64,000 nucleotides of DNA from Fulvivirga sp. (GTDB lineage: Bacteria > Bacteroidota > Bacteroidia > Cytophagales > Cyclobacteriaceae): assembly GCA_028280565.1 (NCBI GenBank), contig JANQLQ010000198.1:1-64000 (forward strand), in the 5' to 3' direction. Under the pieces are notes generated by a model. That model was not told where the DNA came from. It searched no databases and was given only the letters and a program-made list of their open reading frames with translations. How positions within the stretch are numbered: the first letter of the stretch is position 1; each line of letters starts with the position of its first letter. Positions 1 through 8,587 of this stretch are shown piece by piece. The position numbers were made by a program, and so were the translations under genes.

Positions 1-246
1 GAACATGAACCTATTTTTTAAGTGTCCTGGGTTTTCGTTTCACGACTTCACAGATTCCTTGTCACGCCTAGCCCAACACACGGGCGGCAAGGAATGACGA
101 GGTTAGAAAGTAAGGAATGACGTTCTTAGGTATAGGTTTTGGATAGATTTAGAACAGGATGTGGATCCCCCATCCTTTACAGCTTGCTGGCACAAGGTTT
201 GAAACTAAAACCTCATTATCCATTATTTAAACCTGGCAAAGTAGTC
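1..246. repeat. Dispersed repeat B, copy 1 (window edge)
   Basis: This gene-free stretch recurs in the 25.6-26.6 kb intergenic region. Bases 1-99 match 26038-26137 in inverted orientation, and about 113-246 match 26236-26368 in direct orientation. It contains the short motif GGAATGACG twice. It runs without a break into repeat A (247-442), exactly as the second copy runs into the A element at 26369. No open reading frame of interest was seen. The left boundary lies at or beyond the window edge. Confidence 0.75.
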
Positions 247-442
247 CTAGTGTTAAGTTAAGCCTCCAATGACACAACGGGTACAGGTTGATCTATGTTC
301 GAGGTATTGATCAGTGGGCAATAGGCAAAAGGCAGTAGGCAAAAAGATAGGGGGGTGCCGATTGCTCATTGCCAACTGCCGACTTTAAGAACGGTATTGG
401 AAAAAATAGCTAACCGTCTAGTGACACTTAACTTAATACTAG
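247..442. repeat. Repeat A, copy 1 (MITE-like element)
   Basis: The element begins CTAGTGTTAAGTTAA and ends with an imperfect inverted copy (ACTTAATACTAG). Inside it are purine-rich strings such as CAATAGGCAAAAGGCAGTAG and, after a G-rich centre, the roughly complementary GCTCATTGCCAACTGCCGAC, so the element can fold on itself. Other copies lie at 25749-25941, 26369-26570 and 60415-60595. There is no coding capacity. It is likely a non-autonomous mobile or structured repeat; its transposase is not in this window. Confidence 0.75.
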
Positions 443-928
443 ATCAAGCTCTTGAAACCGGGAAGATAAGACCTAGAAAATAACTGCCTGTTGAAAAACA
501 TTGAGAAAGGTTGAATTTGAAAGCTTACAGTCTTTGAGGATTAATAATTTTTCAACCAAAGATTGACGAGTTATGATCAAAGCCCTATTCATTTTCACAC
601 TTCTTAGTTTCCCATGAGGAGGGATGATATTTATTCACAGGCTTAAATTTTACTAAGTAGGTATAGCCGTTTACCATACGTTCGGAGAAAACCGGTTCCG
701 TGGTGTCCTTTTGAATCGCTTACAGGAGTATGTCGGTTATCATCATTGGAACTCGATAACCCTTTATCACTTTGAAGTTATCCGGGACAGTTTTGGCTGG
801 TAATTTTAGTGAGCCTTAGTGCATTTGCGTCTTAATGGCAGGGGAAGCTTCGCCACCAAAGCACCAAAGCTCAAAGAATCACAAAGGGATCTTCTTTACG
901 CTTTAACCTAGCCCTATTTTATATCAAC
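443..928. other. Gene-free region with repeat C
   Basis: No convincing gene is visible. About 752-890 resembles 5848-5935: both contain CGATAACC, then TTTATCACTTTGA, then GTTATC, and later CCTTAGTGCATTTG. A stretch near 850-890 is rich in CACCAAAGC-like words, a low-complexity intergenic repeat type. The region lies downstream of queG, which ends at 929. Confidence 0.5.
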
Positions 929-1864
929 TCACGTTTGCAGGAAACTGATATTCCGTTTTAACCCCTCGAACTTCGTTCGTTTCACCGCCGATTTTTTAAA
1001 AAGATCATTGAAAACCTCCCGGGTTATTTCTTTCCACTCGGAAGGGCCCATATTCTCTAAGTCGGGGTGAGGGTCAAAAGCTTTTTCAGTGTGGGGCTGG
1101 CTAAATCGGTTCCAAGGGCATACATCTTGGCAAATGTCGCAGCCAAAGATCCAATTCTCAAATTGGCCTTTGAAGCTTGCAGGGATGTTTTCTTTCAACT
1201 CGATGGTAAAATAGGAAATACACCGGCTGCCGTCCACTACATAGGGACTTGGTATGGCGTCTGTAGGACAAGCGTCCATGCAGGCGGTACAGGTGCCACA
1301 GTAGTCTTTGACCGGTCCGTCGTATTCTAGCTCTAAGTCTATGATCAACTCAGCCAAGAAAAAAAAGCTGCCGGCGTTTTTATTGAGCAAAAGACTATTT
1401 TTCCCGATCCATCCCAGCCCACTTTTTTGTGCCCAGGCTCTCTCCATGACCGGCGCGCTATCTACGAACACACGACCGTGAATCTCCCCGATCTTATCGG
1501 TCAGTAATTGCATAAAGGTTTTTAACTTGTCCTTGATTACAAAATGGTAGTCCCTTCCATAAGCATACTTGGCAATTTTATAATTCCCCTCGCTTGCCAG
1601 GTCTCGTTTCGGGAAATAATTATAGGCCAGTGATATTACCGATCGTGCACCAGGCACCAGTTGGGTAGGGTCCAGGCGCTTGTCAAAGTGATTGGCCAAA
1701 TAGGCCATCTTACCATGCCGGTCCTGTTTTAACCATTGCTCTAAACGAGGAGCCTCTTCCTCTAAAAATTCCGCCTTGGAAATGCCGCAGAACATAAATC
1801 CCAACTCCTTGGCAATTTTTTTGACCAACAGGCTATTTTTTAATATCAAAGAATGACCGGGCAT
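929..1864 (-). CDS. queG: Epoxyqueuosine reductase QueG
   Basis: This enzyme reduces epoxyqueuosine to queuosine in the anticodon wobble base of tRNAs, the last step of queuosine synthesis, using cobalamin and two [4Fe-4S] clusters. The N-terminal half carries the conserved [12 protein letters not shown] and GLGWIGKN segments (the Asp is the expected acid). The C-terminal ferredoxin part has [12 protein letters not shown] and, later, [11 protein letters not shown], giving the cluster cysteines. Length (about 311 aa) is usual for the shorter family members. I chose the ATG at 1864 rather than the in-frame GTG at 1885 because it aligns with known N-termini, and because a promoter-like TATCTTTG sits at 1873-1880 between the two. 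The mRNA leader would then be nearly absent. No operon partner is evident. Confidence 0.93.
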   Translation of the reverse strand: MPGHSLILKNSLLVKKIAKELGFMFCGISKAEFLEEEAPRLEQWLKQDRHGKMAYLANHFDKRLDPTQLVPGARSVISLAYNYFPKRDLASEGNYKIAKYAYGRDYHFVIKDKLKTFMQLLTDKIGEIHGRVFVDSAPVMERAWAQKSGLGWIGKNSLLLNKNAGSFFFLAELIIDLELEYDGPVKDYCGTCTACMDACPTDAIPSPYVVDGSRCISYFTIELKENIPASFKGQFENWIFGCDICQDVCPWNRFSQPHTEKAFDPHPDLENMGPSEWKEITREVFNDLFKKSAVKRTKFEGLKRNISFLQT

Positions 1865-1913
1865 ACCTCCTGCAAAGATAAACACCTGGGATCAGAAAGA
1901 TGAAAATGGGGGG

Positions 1914-2123
1914 CTACCTGTCTAAGGGTTTCAGAATTATTTTTGTGGAAAGGATCACGAACTCCGTAAATGGAGCGATATACCCTTCGTTTGTCAAGGA
2001 TACCGGCTTGGATGGTGATTTACTCACTGTGTGGACTGGCGCAAGGCACAAGTAATTACCTATAAGCAAAGCCACAACTAACCCTAGGATCAATACAAGC
2101 TCTTTGAAATGTTTTTTAACCAT
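1914..2123 (-). CDS. Small membrane-anchored hypothetical protein
   Basis: A protein of about 69 aa that starts MVKKHFKEL and continues with one hydrophobic segment (residues about 9-28, LVLILGLVVALLIG), so it is a single-pass membrane protein or has an uncleaved signal anchor. The rest is a short polar tail that includes the hydrophobic stretch FVILSTKIIL. An in-frame GTG lies three bases earlier; ATG at 2123 is preferred. It is divergent from the sigma factor gene at 2222, with 98 bases between them. I do not recognise the family. The positive-inside N-terminus followed by a clean hydrophobic run argues for a real gene, but it is short. Confidence 0.5.
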   Translation of the reverse strand: MVKKHFKELVLILGLVVALLIGNYLCLAPVHTVSKSPSKPVSLTNEGYIAPFTEFVILSTKIILKPLDR

Positions 2124-2221
2124 CACTTTTCGGTTTGTTTACTAGGTTAGTACCTTCATTTCTTCGTTTCTTACAGCTTAGAAGAAAAAAAGTTGTGAAT
2201 GGCTAATCTTTAAGACGTTAA

Positions 2222-2701
2222 ATGAAGGAGGAGGCTTTTTTAAAAGAATTTATAGAAGACAACAAGGCCACCATTTATAAGATCTGCCGGGTGTATGCAA
2301 ATGACACAGAGGAGCTTAAAGATTTTGTCCAAGAAGTGGCTATTCAGCTTTGGCGATCCCATAAGAATTTTGAGAACAGGTCGAAATTATCAACTTGGGT
2401 GTACCGGGTGGCACTTAATGTATGTATGACCTTATCTAAAAAGAGAAAAAAAGGGATTAATACCGTCTCTTTGTTATCTAAAGACTTTCATGATGACGAC
2501 AATGAGACTGAGAAAGAACAAATAGCTGCCCTCTATCGTGCTATACGTAAGTTGAATGAATCTGAGCGAGCGATAGTTTTACTGTACTTGGAAGATAAGA
2601 GTTACAAAGAAATGGCCGAAATATTGGGGATTACCACAAGCAATGTAGGAGCGAGAGTAAACCGGGCAAAAAACCAATTGAAAATGCTGATCAATGGCTG
2701 A
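2222..2701 (+). CDS. ECF-type RNA polymerase sigma factor
   Basis: A sigma-70 family protein of 159 aa with only regions 2 and 4, the ECF layout. Region 2 covers roughly residues 10-75 (DFVQEVAIQLW and the STWVYRVALNVC core-binding segment). Region 4 covers about 100-155 (LNESERAIVLLYLEDKSYKE, then the helix-turn-helix EILGITTSNVGARVNRAKNQ). It overlaps the next gene by 8 bases (ATGGCTGA), so the two are translationally coupled. That neighbour is a membrane protein, the usual arrangement of an ECF factor with its membrane-bound anti-sigma factor. The regulon is not identifiable from the window. Confidence 0.9.
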   Translation: MKEEAFLKEFIEDNKATIYKICRVYANDTEELKDFVQEVAIQLWRSHKNFENRSKLSTWVYRVALNVCMTLSKKRKKGINTVSLLSKDFHDDDNETEKEQIAALYRAIRKLNESERAIVLLYLEDKSYKEMAEILGITTSNVGARVNRAKNQLKMLING

Positions 2702-3275
2702 AATAGATTTGAAGGACATATGGCAAAAGGGAGCGGGAGCGTTAGGAAGTGGTAATGTTACGCTGCAACCTGTGGAAACGCAGCGGTCCAGGACCGTGCT
2801 GTATTGGCTCCGTGTGATCCTGTTGATCGAATTTTGGTTGAACAACATCATTACCCCACTAGCGGTTTACCATGAGTTTAGTAAAAACTCAAAGGCTACC
2901 GCGATCTTCCTAATAGTAGTAGGGATAGTATATTTCATTTATTATATATTTTTAATTCGACAGATCCGGCGGTTTGATTTTTCAGGTAACGTACGCGAGA
3001 GCCTTTCAAAGATCTATGGATATTTAAAATTCTACCTGCTGCATTATAAGGTAGTTTTTTTTGCAGCCTTGTATTTCGGGGGATTTTACGGATTTTATGA
3101 AGCAGCCGCAGCGGATGGTGATTTCGTGCTTGGGAGCCAAATAATTTGGCCGCTCCTTCTGCTGGTCGTTGCGCTGATACCTGTTTATTTGATCTTTCAC
3201 TTTTTGATCAACCTGGTCTACGGCCGTAAGATCAAAAGACTGAAGGCCATTATTGAAGGGCTCCGGGATGACTGA
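2694..3275 (+). CDS. Membrane protein, probable anti-sigma factor
   Basis: A 193-aa protein with a soluble N-terminus of about 35 residues (MAEIDLKDIWQKGAG...) and four likely membrane segments: about 37-58, 68-90, 113-135 and 148-172. The C-terminus is basic (YGRKIKRLKAIIEGLRDD). Its start codon overlaps the stop of the ECF sigma gene, so it is co-translated with it. From that coupling, plus the short cytosolic N-terminus able to hold the sigma factor, I infer an anti-sigma role. No zinc-binding HxxxCxxC motif is present, so it is not a ZAS-type anti-sigma. The family is not recognised from sequence alone. Confidence 0.6.
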   Translation: MAEIDLKDIWQKGAGALGSGNVTLQPVETQRSRTVLYWLRVILLIEFWLNNIITPLAVYHEFSKNSKATAIFLIVVGIVYFIYYIFLIRQIRRFDFSGNVRESLSKIYGYLKFYLLHYKVVFFAALYFGGFYGFYEAAAADGDFVLGSQIIWPLLLLVVALIPVYLIFHFLINLVYGRKIKRLKAIIEGLRDD

Positions 3276-3611
3276 AAGAATTAGTCGGTTTTGGGTGGCC
3301 TTTAAAGGGTTTCGGCTGCTAATTTTAGTTGAGTTTTAAGTTAATTTACCGGTAATCAATTGCTTAACCGCAGGGTTAACGGGGGAAATCGCTGAGGGCC
3401 GCAGAGATTATCTTGTGCTCCAGGAATTAAGAGCTAGTTATCAATATTTTGTGGGGGAACAGGTTATTTTGGGAACACTCTATTCACCCAAAGCTTACCT
3501 CAATTTTGCCAGCTCACCTTTTTTGTAGGTTACTTGTGGTGTACAAAAAGATTGCTTTGACCCTTAAAAGCTATATTCTAAGTATATTGAGAAAAACTAA
3601 ATCTTGGACCT
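3276..3611. other. Intergenic region with repeat D
   Basis: No gene is supported. Bases about 3366-3412 (TTAACCGCAGGGTTAACG followed by CGCTGAGGGCCGCAGAGAT) match 20702-20750 (TTTAACCGCAAAGATCGCGG followed by CGCTGAGGGTCGCAGAGAT). This is a short dispersed repeat of the AACCGCAAAG...CGCAGAG type. The rest is AT-rich leader for the gene at 3612. Confidence 0.45.
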
Positions 3612-4052
3612 ATGCGATTCATCATTCTATTCATATTCTCCGGCGCGTTATGTGCCCATGTAAATGGGCAGACCTGGCGATCTGTTTATGCTAATGATGC
3701 TTATGGTAAACCTGTGAAGGGTGATTTCCAGGCATTAATACAGGCGATAGAGGCAGGCAAAGAGGTGCGCATAAGCTGGAATATGGGAAGCGGCGAACAA
3801 ATCGTAAAGCACTATGCACCCGTGCAGTTCATTACCATTATCGATTCAATCGTTTATGCCCAGATCACCCCGATCATAGGTCAACAGCCCAGCTTCGAAA
3901 AAAAACAGGTCACCTTCCATGAAAATTTGCAGTGGTCCATGATTGCAGGTTCTCATGGTAAAAATGATACTATTATGCGAGATGTGATCTCTGGGAGTAT
4001 CTTGGGGCATAATATGTACCGCTGGGGTACGGAATGGTTTATCCGGGATTGA
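3612..4052 (+). CDS. Small secreted hypothetical protein
   Basis: A 146-aa protein with a clear signal peptide (MRFIILFIFSGALCAHVNGQ, cleavage near residue 20). The mature part begins WRSVYANDAYGKPVKG and contains LIQAIEAGKEVRISWNMG, a pattern I associate with small exported Bacteroidota proteins of unknown function (VYAND ... GKEVRI.W). The remainder looks like beta strands. It probably resides in the periplasm or is released. It converges on ruvB, whose stop is 27 bases away, and has no evident operon partner. No function can be assigned. Confidence 0.72.
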   Translation: MRFIILFIFSGALCAHVNGQTWRSVYANDAYGKPVKGDFQALIQAIEAGKEVRISWNMGSGEQIVKHYAPVQFITIIDSIVYAQITPIIGQQPSFEKKQVTFHENLQWSMIAGSHGKNDTIMRDVISGSILGHNMYRWGTEWFIRD

Positions 4053-4079
4053 GCCCGGGGGTGCAGCCATAGGCCTTCT

Positions 4080-5108
4080 TTAATCGAATAAACCGGGTGT
4101 TTTCGTGGGAGGTACGATCTTTAGATGCTTGTAGGCTAGGTCCGTAGCTTCCCGGCCTCTTGAAGTGCGTTTTATATACCCTTCTTGGATCAAGAAAGGT
4201 TCGTACACTTCCTCTATGGTCTCGGCTTCTTCCGCACAGGCGGTGGCTATGGTAGAGATGCCCACCGGACCGCCTTTGAACTTTTCTATAATGGTAGACA
4301 GGATGCGGTTATCCATTTCATCTAGCCCATGTTCGTCTACATCCAGCGCCTCGAGTGCCATTTGAGCTATGTCTTTTGTAATACTCCCATCCCCTTTGAT
4401 ATCCGCAAAATCCCTTGTTCTACGTAATAGGTTGTTAGCGATACGCGGTGTTCCCCTGCTGCGCCTGGCTATTTCGTAGGCGGCATCATCGTGTATGGGG
4501 GTGTTGAGGATATGGCACGAACGCTTTACAATACCGGTCAGGATCTTAGCATCATAGTATTCTAAACGGGCGTTGATACCGAACCTGGCCCGTAAAGGTG
4601 ATGTGAGCAAGCCAGAGCGCGTAGTAGCGCCTACCAGTGTAAAAGGAGAAAGCGTGATCTGTACTGTCCTGGCGCTAGGGCCAGAGTCGAGCATGATATC
4701 TATCTTGTAGTCTTCCATGGCAGAATACAAATATTCTTCCACGATTGGGTTTAGCCGGTGTATCTCGTCGATAAACAGCACTTCGTTGTCCTCTAAATTC
4801 GTCAACAGGCCGGCTAAGTCACTGGGTTTGTCCAGGATAGGCCCCGAGGTGACTTTTATATTGGTGCCCAGCTCGTTGGCGATAATATGAGAGAGAGTAG
4901 TCTTGCCCAGCCCGGGAGGGCCATGGAGTAGGACATGATCGAGCGGTTCGCCTCGTTTCTTTGCAGCCATTACAAAGACTTTGATGTTATCGACGATCTT
5001 TTGCTGCCCTGTAAAGTCCCCGAAGTTCAGCGGCCTTAAGGCCCGTTCAATTTCACGCTCTACCGGGCTTAAATTTTCGTCGCCTGCCTGCAAATAGTCC
5101 TCTCTCAT
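4080..5108 (-). CDS. ruvB: Holliday junction branch-migration helicase RuvB
   Basis: The hexameric AAA+ motor of the RuvABC system, which drives branch migration of Holliday junctions in recombination and repair. Walker A is GPPGLGKT at residues 63-70. Walker B is DEIH at 114-117, within [11 protein letters not shown]. Sensor 1 is in [11 protein letters not shown], and the arginine finger lies in LRARFG. The C-terminal winged helix ([10 protein letters not shown] ... [17 protein letters not shown]) is complete. Length (342 aa) is typical. ruvA and ruvC are not adjacent, which is common. The start is set by MREDYL, which leads into the normal N-terminus. Confidence 0.97.
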   Translation of the reverse strand: MREDYLQAGDENLSPVEREIERALRPLNFGDFTGQQKIVDNIKVFVMAAKKRGEPLDHVLLHGPPGLGKTTLSHIIANELGTNIKVTSGPILDKPSDLAGLLTNLEDNEVLFIDEIHRLNPIVEEYLYSAMEDYKIDIMLDSGPSARTVQITLSPFTLVGATTRSGLLTSPLRARFGINARLEYYDAKILTGIVKRSCHILNTPIHDDAAYEIARRSRGTPRIANNLLRRTRDFADIKGDGSITKDIAQMALEALDVDEHGLDEMDNRILSTIIEKFKGGPVGISTIATACAEEAETIEEVYEPFLIQEGYIKRTSRGREATDLAYKHLKIVPPTKTPGLFD

Positions 5109-5305
5109 GTTTAACGTTTAAAGATTAAGTCTATGCCTCTTTTTGGTCTTATGGGGTATAAGACAAGTCAGCTTACTACCGCTATGTTGAATTTTGGTGA
5201 TGTAAGCATATCAAAGGTAATCAAAATCCTTGACCAGTTGTTGGGCCACTAAGGCAGAAAGGCACAAAGCTACACCAAGATTCTTTTAGGCTAGCACAAA
5301 GTATA

Positions 5306-5707
5306 TCAATTAACGAATCTTCTAATTCCATTTTTAATCTTTGGTACATTAAAATTGACCAGGTAACCCAACCTTTTGTTGGTTAATTTCAAATGGCTTA
5401 TGATTTGGGCTTCCCACACAGGATTAACGGTTTCAAGTGCTTTTAACTCACAAATTATTTCATTGTTAACGATTACGTCAAGTCTAAGGCCCTCTTTAAA
5501 ATGTAGGTCATCGTAGACAATGGGAATGTCCACTTGCCTTTGATAAGAAAGTTGTCTTTTGGCAAGCTCATGGCAAAAGCATACCTCGTATACTTTTTCT
5601 AACAAGCCCGGGCCTAAATTTTTGTGAACTGCATACGCAGAGTCGACAATCTTTTTTCCAATGGTATCTAAGTGCCCAGGAATTGGAGCGTAATGAGGGT
5701 GATCCAT
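5306..5707 (-). CDS. GxxExxY family protein
   Basis: A 133-aa protein of the GxxExxY family, a small PD-(D/E)XK nuclease-like fold common in Bacteroidota and often found singly among repeats. The naming motif is seen as GLLEKVYE near residues 34-41. The nuclease-like core is LRLDVIVNNEIICELKAL (Asp, then E-x-K). The family's biochemical role is not settled; association with genomic repeats and defence has been suggested. It stands alone between ruvB and apbE, flanked on both sides by repeat-like intergenic sequence. Confidence 0.85.
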   Translation of the reverse strand: MDHPHYAPIPGHLDTIGKKIVDSAYAVHKNLGPGLLEKVYEVCFCHELAKRQLSYQRQVDIPIVYDDLHFKEGLRLDVIVNNEIICELKALETVNPVWEAQIISHLKLTNKRLGYLVNFNVPKIKNGIRRFVN

Positions 5708-5819
5708 TTAATAATGAGTTGGTCCAAAAAAATTAAAATTAGTAAAACCAATTGCCATGAACGAATGCATACGCAAAATACCGCGTTAAAAGTAGTCTTT
5801 CAACGGTAAGAAGTTTTCT

Positions 5820-5940
5820 ATATCTTTCTCATGACCTGGGCTCGATAACCATTTATCACTTTGATGTTATCAAGGGTAGCATTGGCGCCTAAGCTTGGTG
5901 CCCCTTAGTGCATTTGTGGCTTGGTGGCTAAACACCCCCT
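5820..5940. repeat. Repeat C, second copy
   Basis: CTCGATAACCATTTATCACT at 5839 onward, followed by TTGATGTTATC and, 30 bases later, CCTTAGTGCATTTGTGGC. The same order and spacing occur at 751-835. No coding capacity. Together the two copies show that the intergenic spaces here hold several unrelated dispersed repeats. Confidence 0.5.
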
Positions 5941-5993
5941 ACAATAGAATGGACTACTGAAATTTACAACAACAATTAATCTCGTTAATTCCT

Positions 5994-6001
5994 TACTTTT
6001 G
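5994..6001 (+). promoter_or_regulatory. Bacteroidota -7 promoter element for apbE
   Basis: TACTTTTG fits the TAnnTTTG consensus of the main sigma factor of this phylum and lies 18 bases before the ATG at 6020. No good TTG is seen at the -33 position. Its place rules out the upstream in-frame TTG at 5999 as a start. Confidence 0.5.
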
Positions 6002-6019
6002 CCCGCAAAAAACTGGACT

Positions 6020-7063
6020 ATGAGTAACCGGTACAAGAATATTCTTTACACCGTTATTTTGTTGTTGGCTATGTTTATCGTGTATAAGTACCGACAAGCC
6101 AATAGTAATGATGAAACTATCCCCATGGTACAATTCTCTGGGAAAACCATGGGTCCTATCGTATATAATGTTAAATATTTTGATGCCAAAGAGCGCAACT
6201 TTCAACAGGAAGTAGATTCTGTGCTCAAGGTATTCAACCAATCCTTGAATACCTATATTCCTTCTTCCGAGATATCACAGTTTAATCGTGATACAGCTTT
6301 TATTTTCAAGCTGCCTTACTTCGAAACCGCTGTGACCAAAAGTAGGGAGATCTTTACGCTTACAGGCGGGGCTTTCGACCCTAGCATAGGTCCGCTGATC
6401 AACACCTGGGGCTTTGGTTACCAAAAGCAGATCAATAAAGACAGCGCGGTAATAGACTCTTTGCGGCAGTTTACGGGGCTTGATAAGGTGCTTTACACAC
6501 CTGGTTCAATCCGTAAAACGGATTGGCGTGTGCAACTAGACTTTAGCGCTTCTGCCAAGGGATATGGTGTAGATGTAGTGATGGACCTTTTAAAAAATAA
6601 GGGGATCAAAAATGCTTTCGTAGAGATAGGAGGAGAGGTGAACGCTATGGGAATGAATCTAACTTCACAAAAACCGTGGAAAATAGGGGTACTCGATCCC
6701 AATTCTGAAGAGATCAATCCTTATTTCATTGCCACCCTTGCCTTATCCGATAAGGGTATGGCCACTTCGGGCAACTATTTCAATTATCATATTGTAGACG
6801 GTGTAAAATACGGGCATACCATAAGCCCCCACACCGGGTATCCTATCCAGCACTCCTTGTTAAGCGCCTCGGTACTTGCCGAAGATTGCCATACTGCGGA
6901 CGCGCTAGCTACCGCTTTTATGGTATTTGGCTTAGAAAAAACGAAAGCTTTCTTGCAGGACCATTCTCAATATGATGCTTTCCTGGTGTATAGTGATGAC
7001 CAGGGGAAACTGGAAACCTACGCCACGCCAGGCATTGAACCTTCGATCAATCTTGTAAAATGA
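6020..7063 (+). CDS. apbE: FAD:protein FMN transferase (ApbE)
   Basis: This enzyme attaches FMN covalently to threonine or serine of target flavoproteins (for example NqrB/NqrC or RnfG subunits) on the periplasmic side. The N-terminus has one membrane segment (NILYTVILLLAMFIVYKY), giving an anchor. Family motifs are in order: GKTMGPIVY, TGGAFDPSIGPLINTWGFG, DFSASAKGYGVD, EIGGEVNAMG, MATSGNYFNY, GHTISPHTGYPI and HTADALATAFMVFG (catalytic Asp region). About 347 aa, normal. The ATG at 6020 is chosen because the promoter element overlaps the earlier TTG. It overlaps the next gene by 4 bases (ATGA), so the two are co-translated. No flavoprotein target is encoded nearby. Confidence 0.93.
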   Translation: MSNRYKNILYTVILLLAMFIVYKYRQANSNDETIPMVQFSGKTMGPIVYNVKYFDAKERNFQQEVDSVLKVFNQSLNTYIPSSEISQFNRDTAFIFKLPYFETAVTKSREIFTLTGGAFDPSIGPLINTWGFGYQKQINKDSAVIDSLRQFTGLDKVLYTPGSIRKTDWRVQLDFSASAKGYGVDVVMDLLKNKGIKNAFVEIGGEVNAMGMNLTSQKPWKIGVLDPNSEEINPYFIATLALSDKGMATSGNYFNYHIVDGVKYGHTISPHTGYPIQHSLLSASVLAEDCHTADALATAFMVFGLEKTKAFLQDHSQYDAFLVYSDDQGKLETYATPGIEPSINLVK

Positions 7064-7803
7064 TGCCACAAAGAAGAGAATGGTTCGGTGAATGGTTTGA
7101 TTCCCCCTACTACCACGTATTGTACCAAGAAAGAGACCACAAAGAAGCGCAAGAGTTCATAGAAAACTTGATCGATGAGCTTCACCTGGCTAAGGACCAT
7201 AAAATATTAGATGTGGCCTGTGGGAAGGGGAGGCACTCCATCTATCTCAACCAAAAGGGCTTTAACGTGGTCGGGGTCGACCTATCCGCACAAAATATCC
7301 AGTATGCCCGGCAGTTTGAAAATGAGAGACTTCATTTTGACGTGCACGATATGCGTTTGCCGTATGCGCAAGAACAATTTGACATCGTTCTCAATTTATT
7401 TACCAGCTTCGGGTACTTCAATACCGAAAAGGAGAATGAGATCGCAATTTGCGCGATAGCCAAATCTATTAAACCCGGGGGACTGTTCCTGCTGGATTTT
7501 CTTAATCCCTACACGGTGGTCCATAACCTTAGGCCCGCTGAAGTCAAACTGGTGCAGGGAATTGAATTCCATATTTCAAGGCATCTTAGCGAGGACAATT
7601 TTATCTTGAAGGATATCGATTTTTCTGACAGTGGAAAAAGCTATCATTTCCAGGAAAAGGTGAAAGCGATCCGTCGTATGGAATTCTTAAAATACTTCGA
7701 AGAGGCGGGCCTTACTCCCCAGGGGATCTATGGAAGTTATCAATTTGATCCCTATGTTGCCGAGCGATCTGCTAGGATGATCTTCGTGGTACGCAAAGAT
7801 TAG
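7060..7803 (+). CDS. Class I SAM-dependent methyltransferase
   Basis: A 247-aa Rossmann-fold methyltransferase. Motif I is ILDVACGKGRHS at about residues 49-60, followed by the acidic strand VVGVDLS, the HFDVHDMRLPY segment, and FDIVLNLFTSFGYF (motif IV region, typical of the Methyltransf_25/11 group). It is translationally coupled to apbE through ATGATG at 7060-7065, where two adjacent starts are possible. The substrate is unknown. The fixed pairing with apbE suggests a role in the same process or simply operon convenience. Confidence 0.85.
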   Translation: MMPQRREWFGEWFDSPYYHVLYQERDHKEAQEFIENLIDELHLAKDHKILDVACGKGRHSIYLNQKGFNVVGVDLSAQNIQYARQFENERLHFDVHDMRLPYAQEQFDIVLNLFTSFGYFNTEKENEIAICAIAKSIKPGGLFLLDFLNPYTVVHNLRPAEVKLVQGIEFHISRHLSEDNFILKDIDFSDSGKSYHFQEKVKAIRRMEFLKYFEEAGLTPQGIYGSYQFDPYVAERSARMIFVVRKD

Positions 7804-7817
7804 GCGCAACATTGTTG

Positions 7818-7825
7818 TATATTTG
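7818..7825 (+). promoter_or_regulatory. -7 promoter element for ZIP transporter
   Basis: TATATTTG is a perfect match to TAnnTTTG and ends 15 bases before the ATG at 7841. No clear -33 TTG is visible. The element makes the upstream in-frame TTG at 7823 untenable as a start. Confidence 0.5.
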
Positions 7826-7840
7826 CGCGGTTTATACATC

Positions 7841-8587
7841 ATGATGACCCTTAATATCATTGTTTTATTCCTGGCCGCCTTTGTTGCGGGGCTTAGTTCG
7901 TTCGTCTTTCCTAAGATCAGGGGTAAGATGTATAAGCTTATCCTAGTGTTTGCAGGGGCGTACTTATTTTCTATCACCATCATCCACATTTTACCGGAGC
8001 TATATCATCATGCCGGGGATCCCACCATTATTGGGCTTTATGTTCTAGGAGGTTTTTTCTTGCAGCAAGTATTAGAATACTTCTCCACTGGCGCTGAACA
8101 CGGACACATTCATGTGAATTCCCCCAAGCATTCACATTCCCGGACTTCTGTTTTCCCCATTATCATTGCGCTATCTCTCCATGCCTTTCTCGAGGGTACT
8201 TTACTAGCGCATCCTAGCACGATCCACGACGATCATGACGCGCAGGCACTGCTACTGGGGATCGTGTTGCACAAAGCCCCGGCGGCTTTTGCTCTTATGA
8301 CGATTGTTCTGTGCTATCTAAATAGTAAAAAATGGGCATTGGTATTATTGACCCTCTTTTCATTGGCCTCACCAGCCGGGGTGCTGGCCGGCCATTACAT
8401 CGTAAATGCAGACAACGTTTCAGCAAACTTTTTTACGATCTTGTTTGGGGTGGTAAGTGGTAATTTCTTACACATTTCTACCACCATTGTATTTGAGACC
8501 AACAAGGATCACGATTTTAATGCCCGCAAATTAGGTACAGCGATAGTAGGAGCGTTGGTGGCCGTGCTGGCCGAGGTGTGGATGTGA
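7841..8587 (+). CDS. ZIP family metal transporter
   Basis: A polytopic inner-membrane protein of about 248 aa with 7-8 hydrophobic segments. It resembles ZIP transporters for divalent metals such as zinc: SITIIHILPELYHH in the early part, a histidine-rich cytosolic loop (EHGHIHVNSPKHSHS, about residues 86-100), and the two signature helices LSLHAFLEGTLLAH and GIVLHKAPAAFALM carrying the metal-site histidines and glutamate. GNFLHISTTIVFE follows. The function inferred is metal import; the exact metal cannot be read from sequence. It stands as a single gene behind its own promoter. Confidence 0.85.
   Translation: MMTLNIIVLFLAAFVAGLSSFVFPKIRGKMYKLILVFAGAYLFSITIIHILPELYHHAGDPTIIGLYVLGGFFLQQVLEYFSTGAEHGHIHVNSPKHSHSRTSVFPIIIALSLHAFLEGTLLAHPSTIHDDHDAQALLLGIVLHKAPAAFALMTIVLCYLNSKKWALVLLTLFSLASPAGVLAGHYIVNADNVSANFFTILFGVVSGNFLHISTTIVFETNKDHDFNARKLGTAIVGALVAVLAEVWM

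Noticed and set aside
3449-3694. 81-codon plus-strand frame before and into the gene at 3612
   Set aside because: Overlaps the start of a better gene with a signal peptide; composition (many Cys, His, Ile, Leu) looks random.
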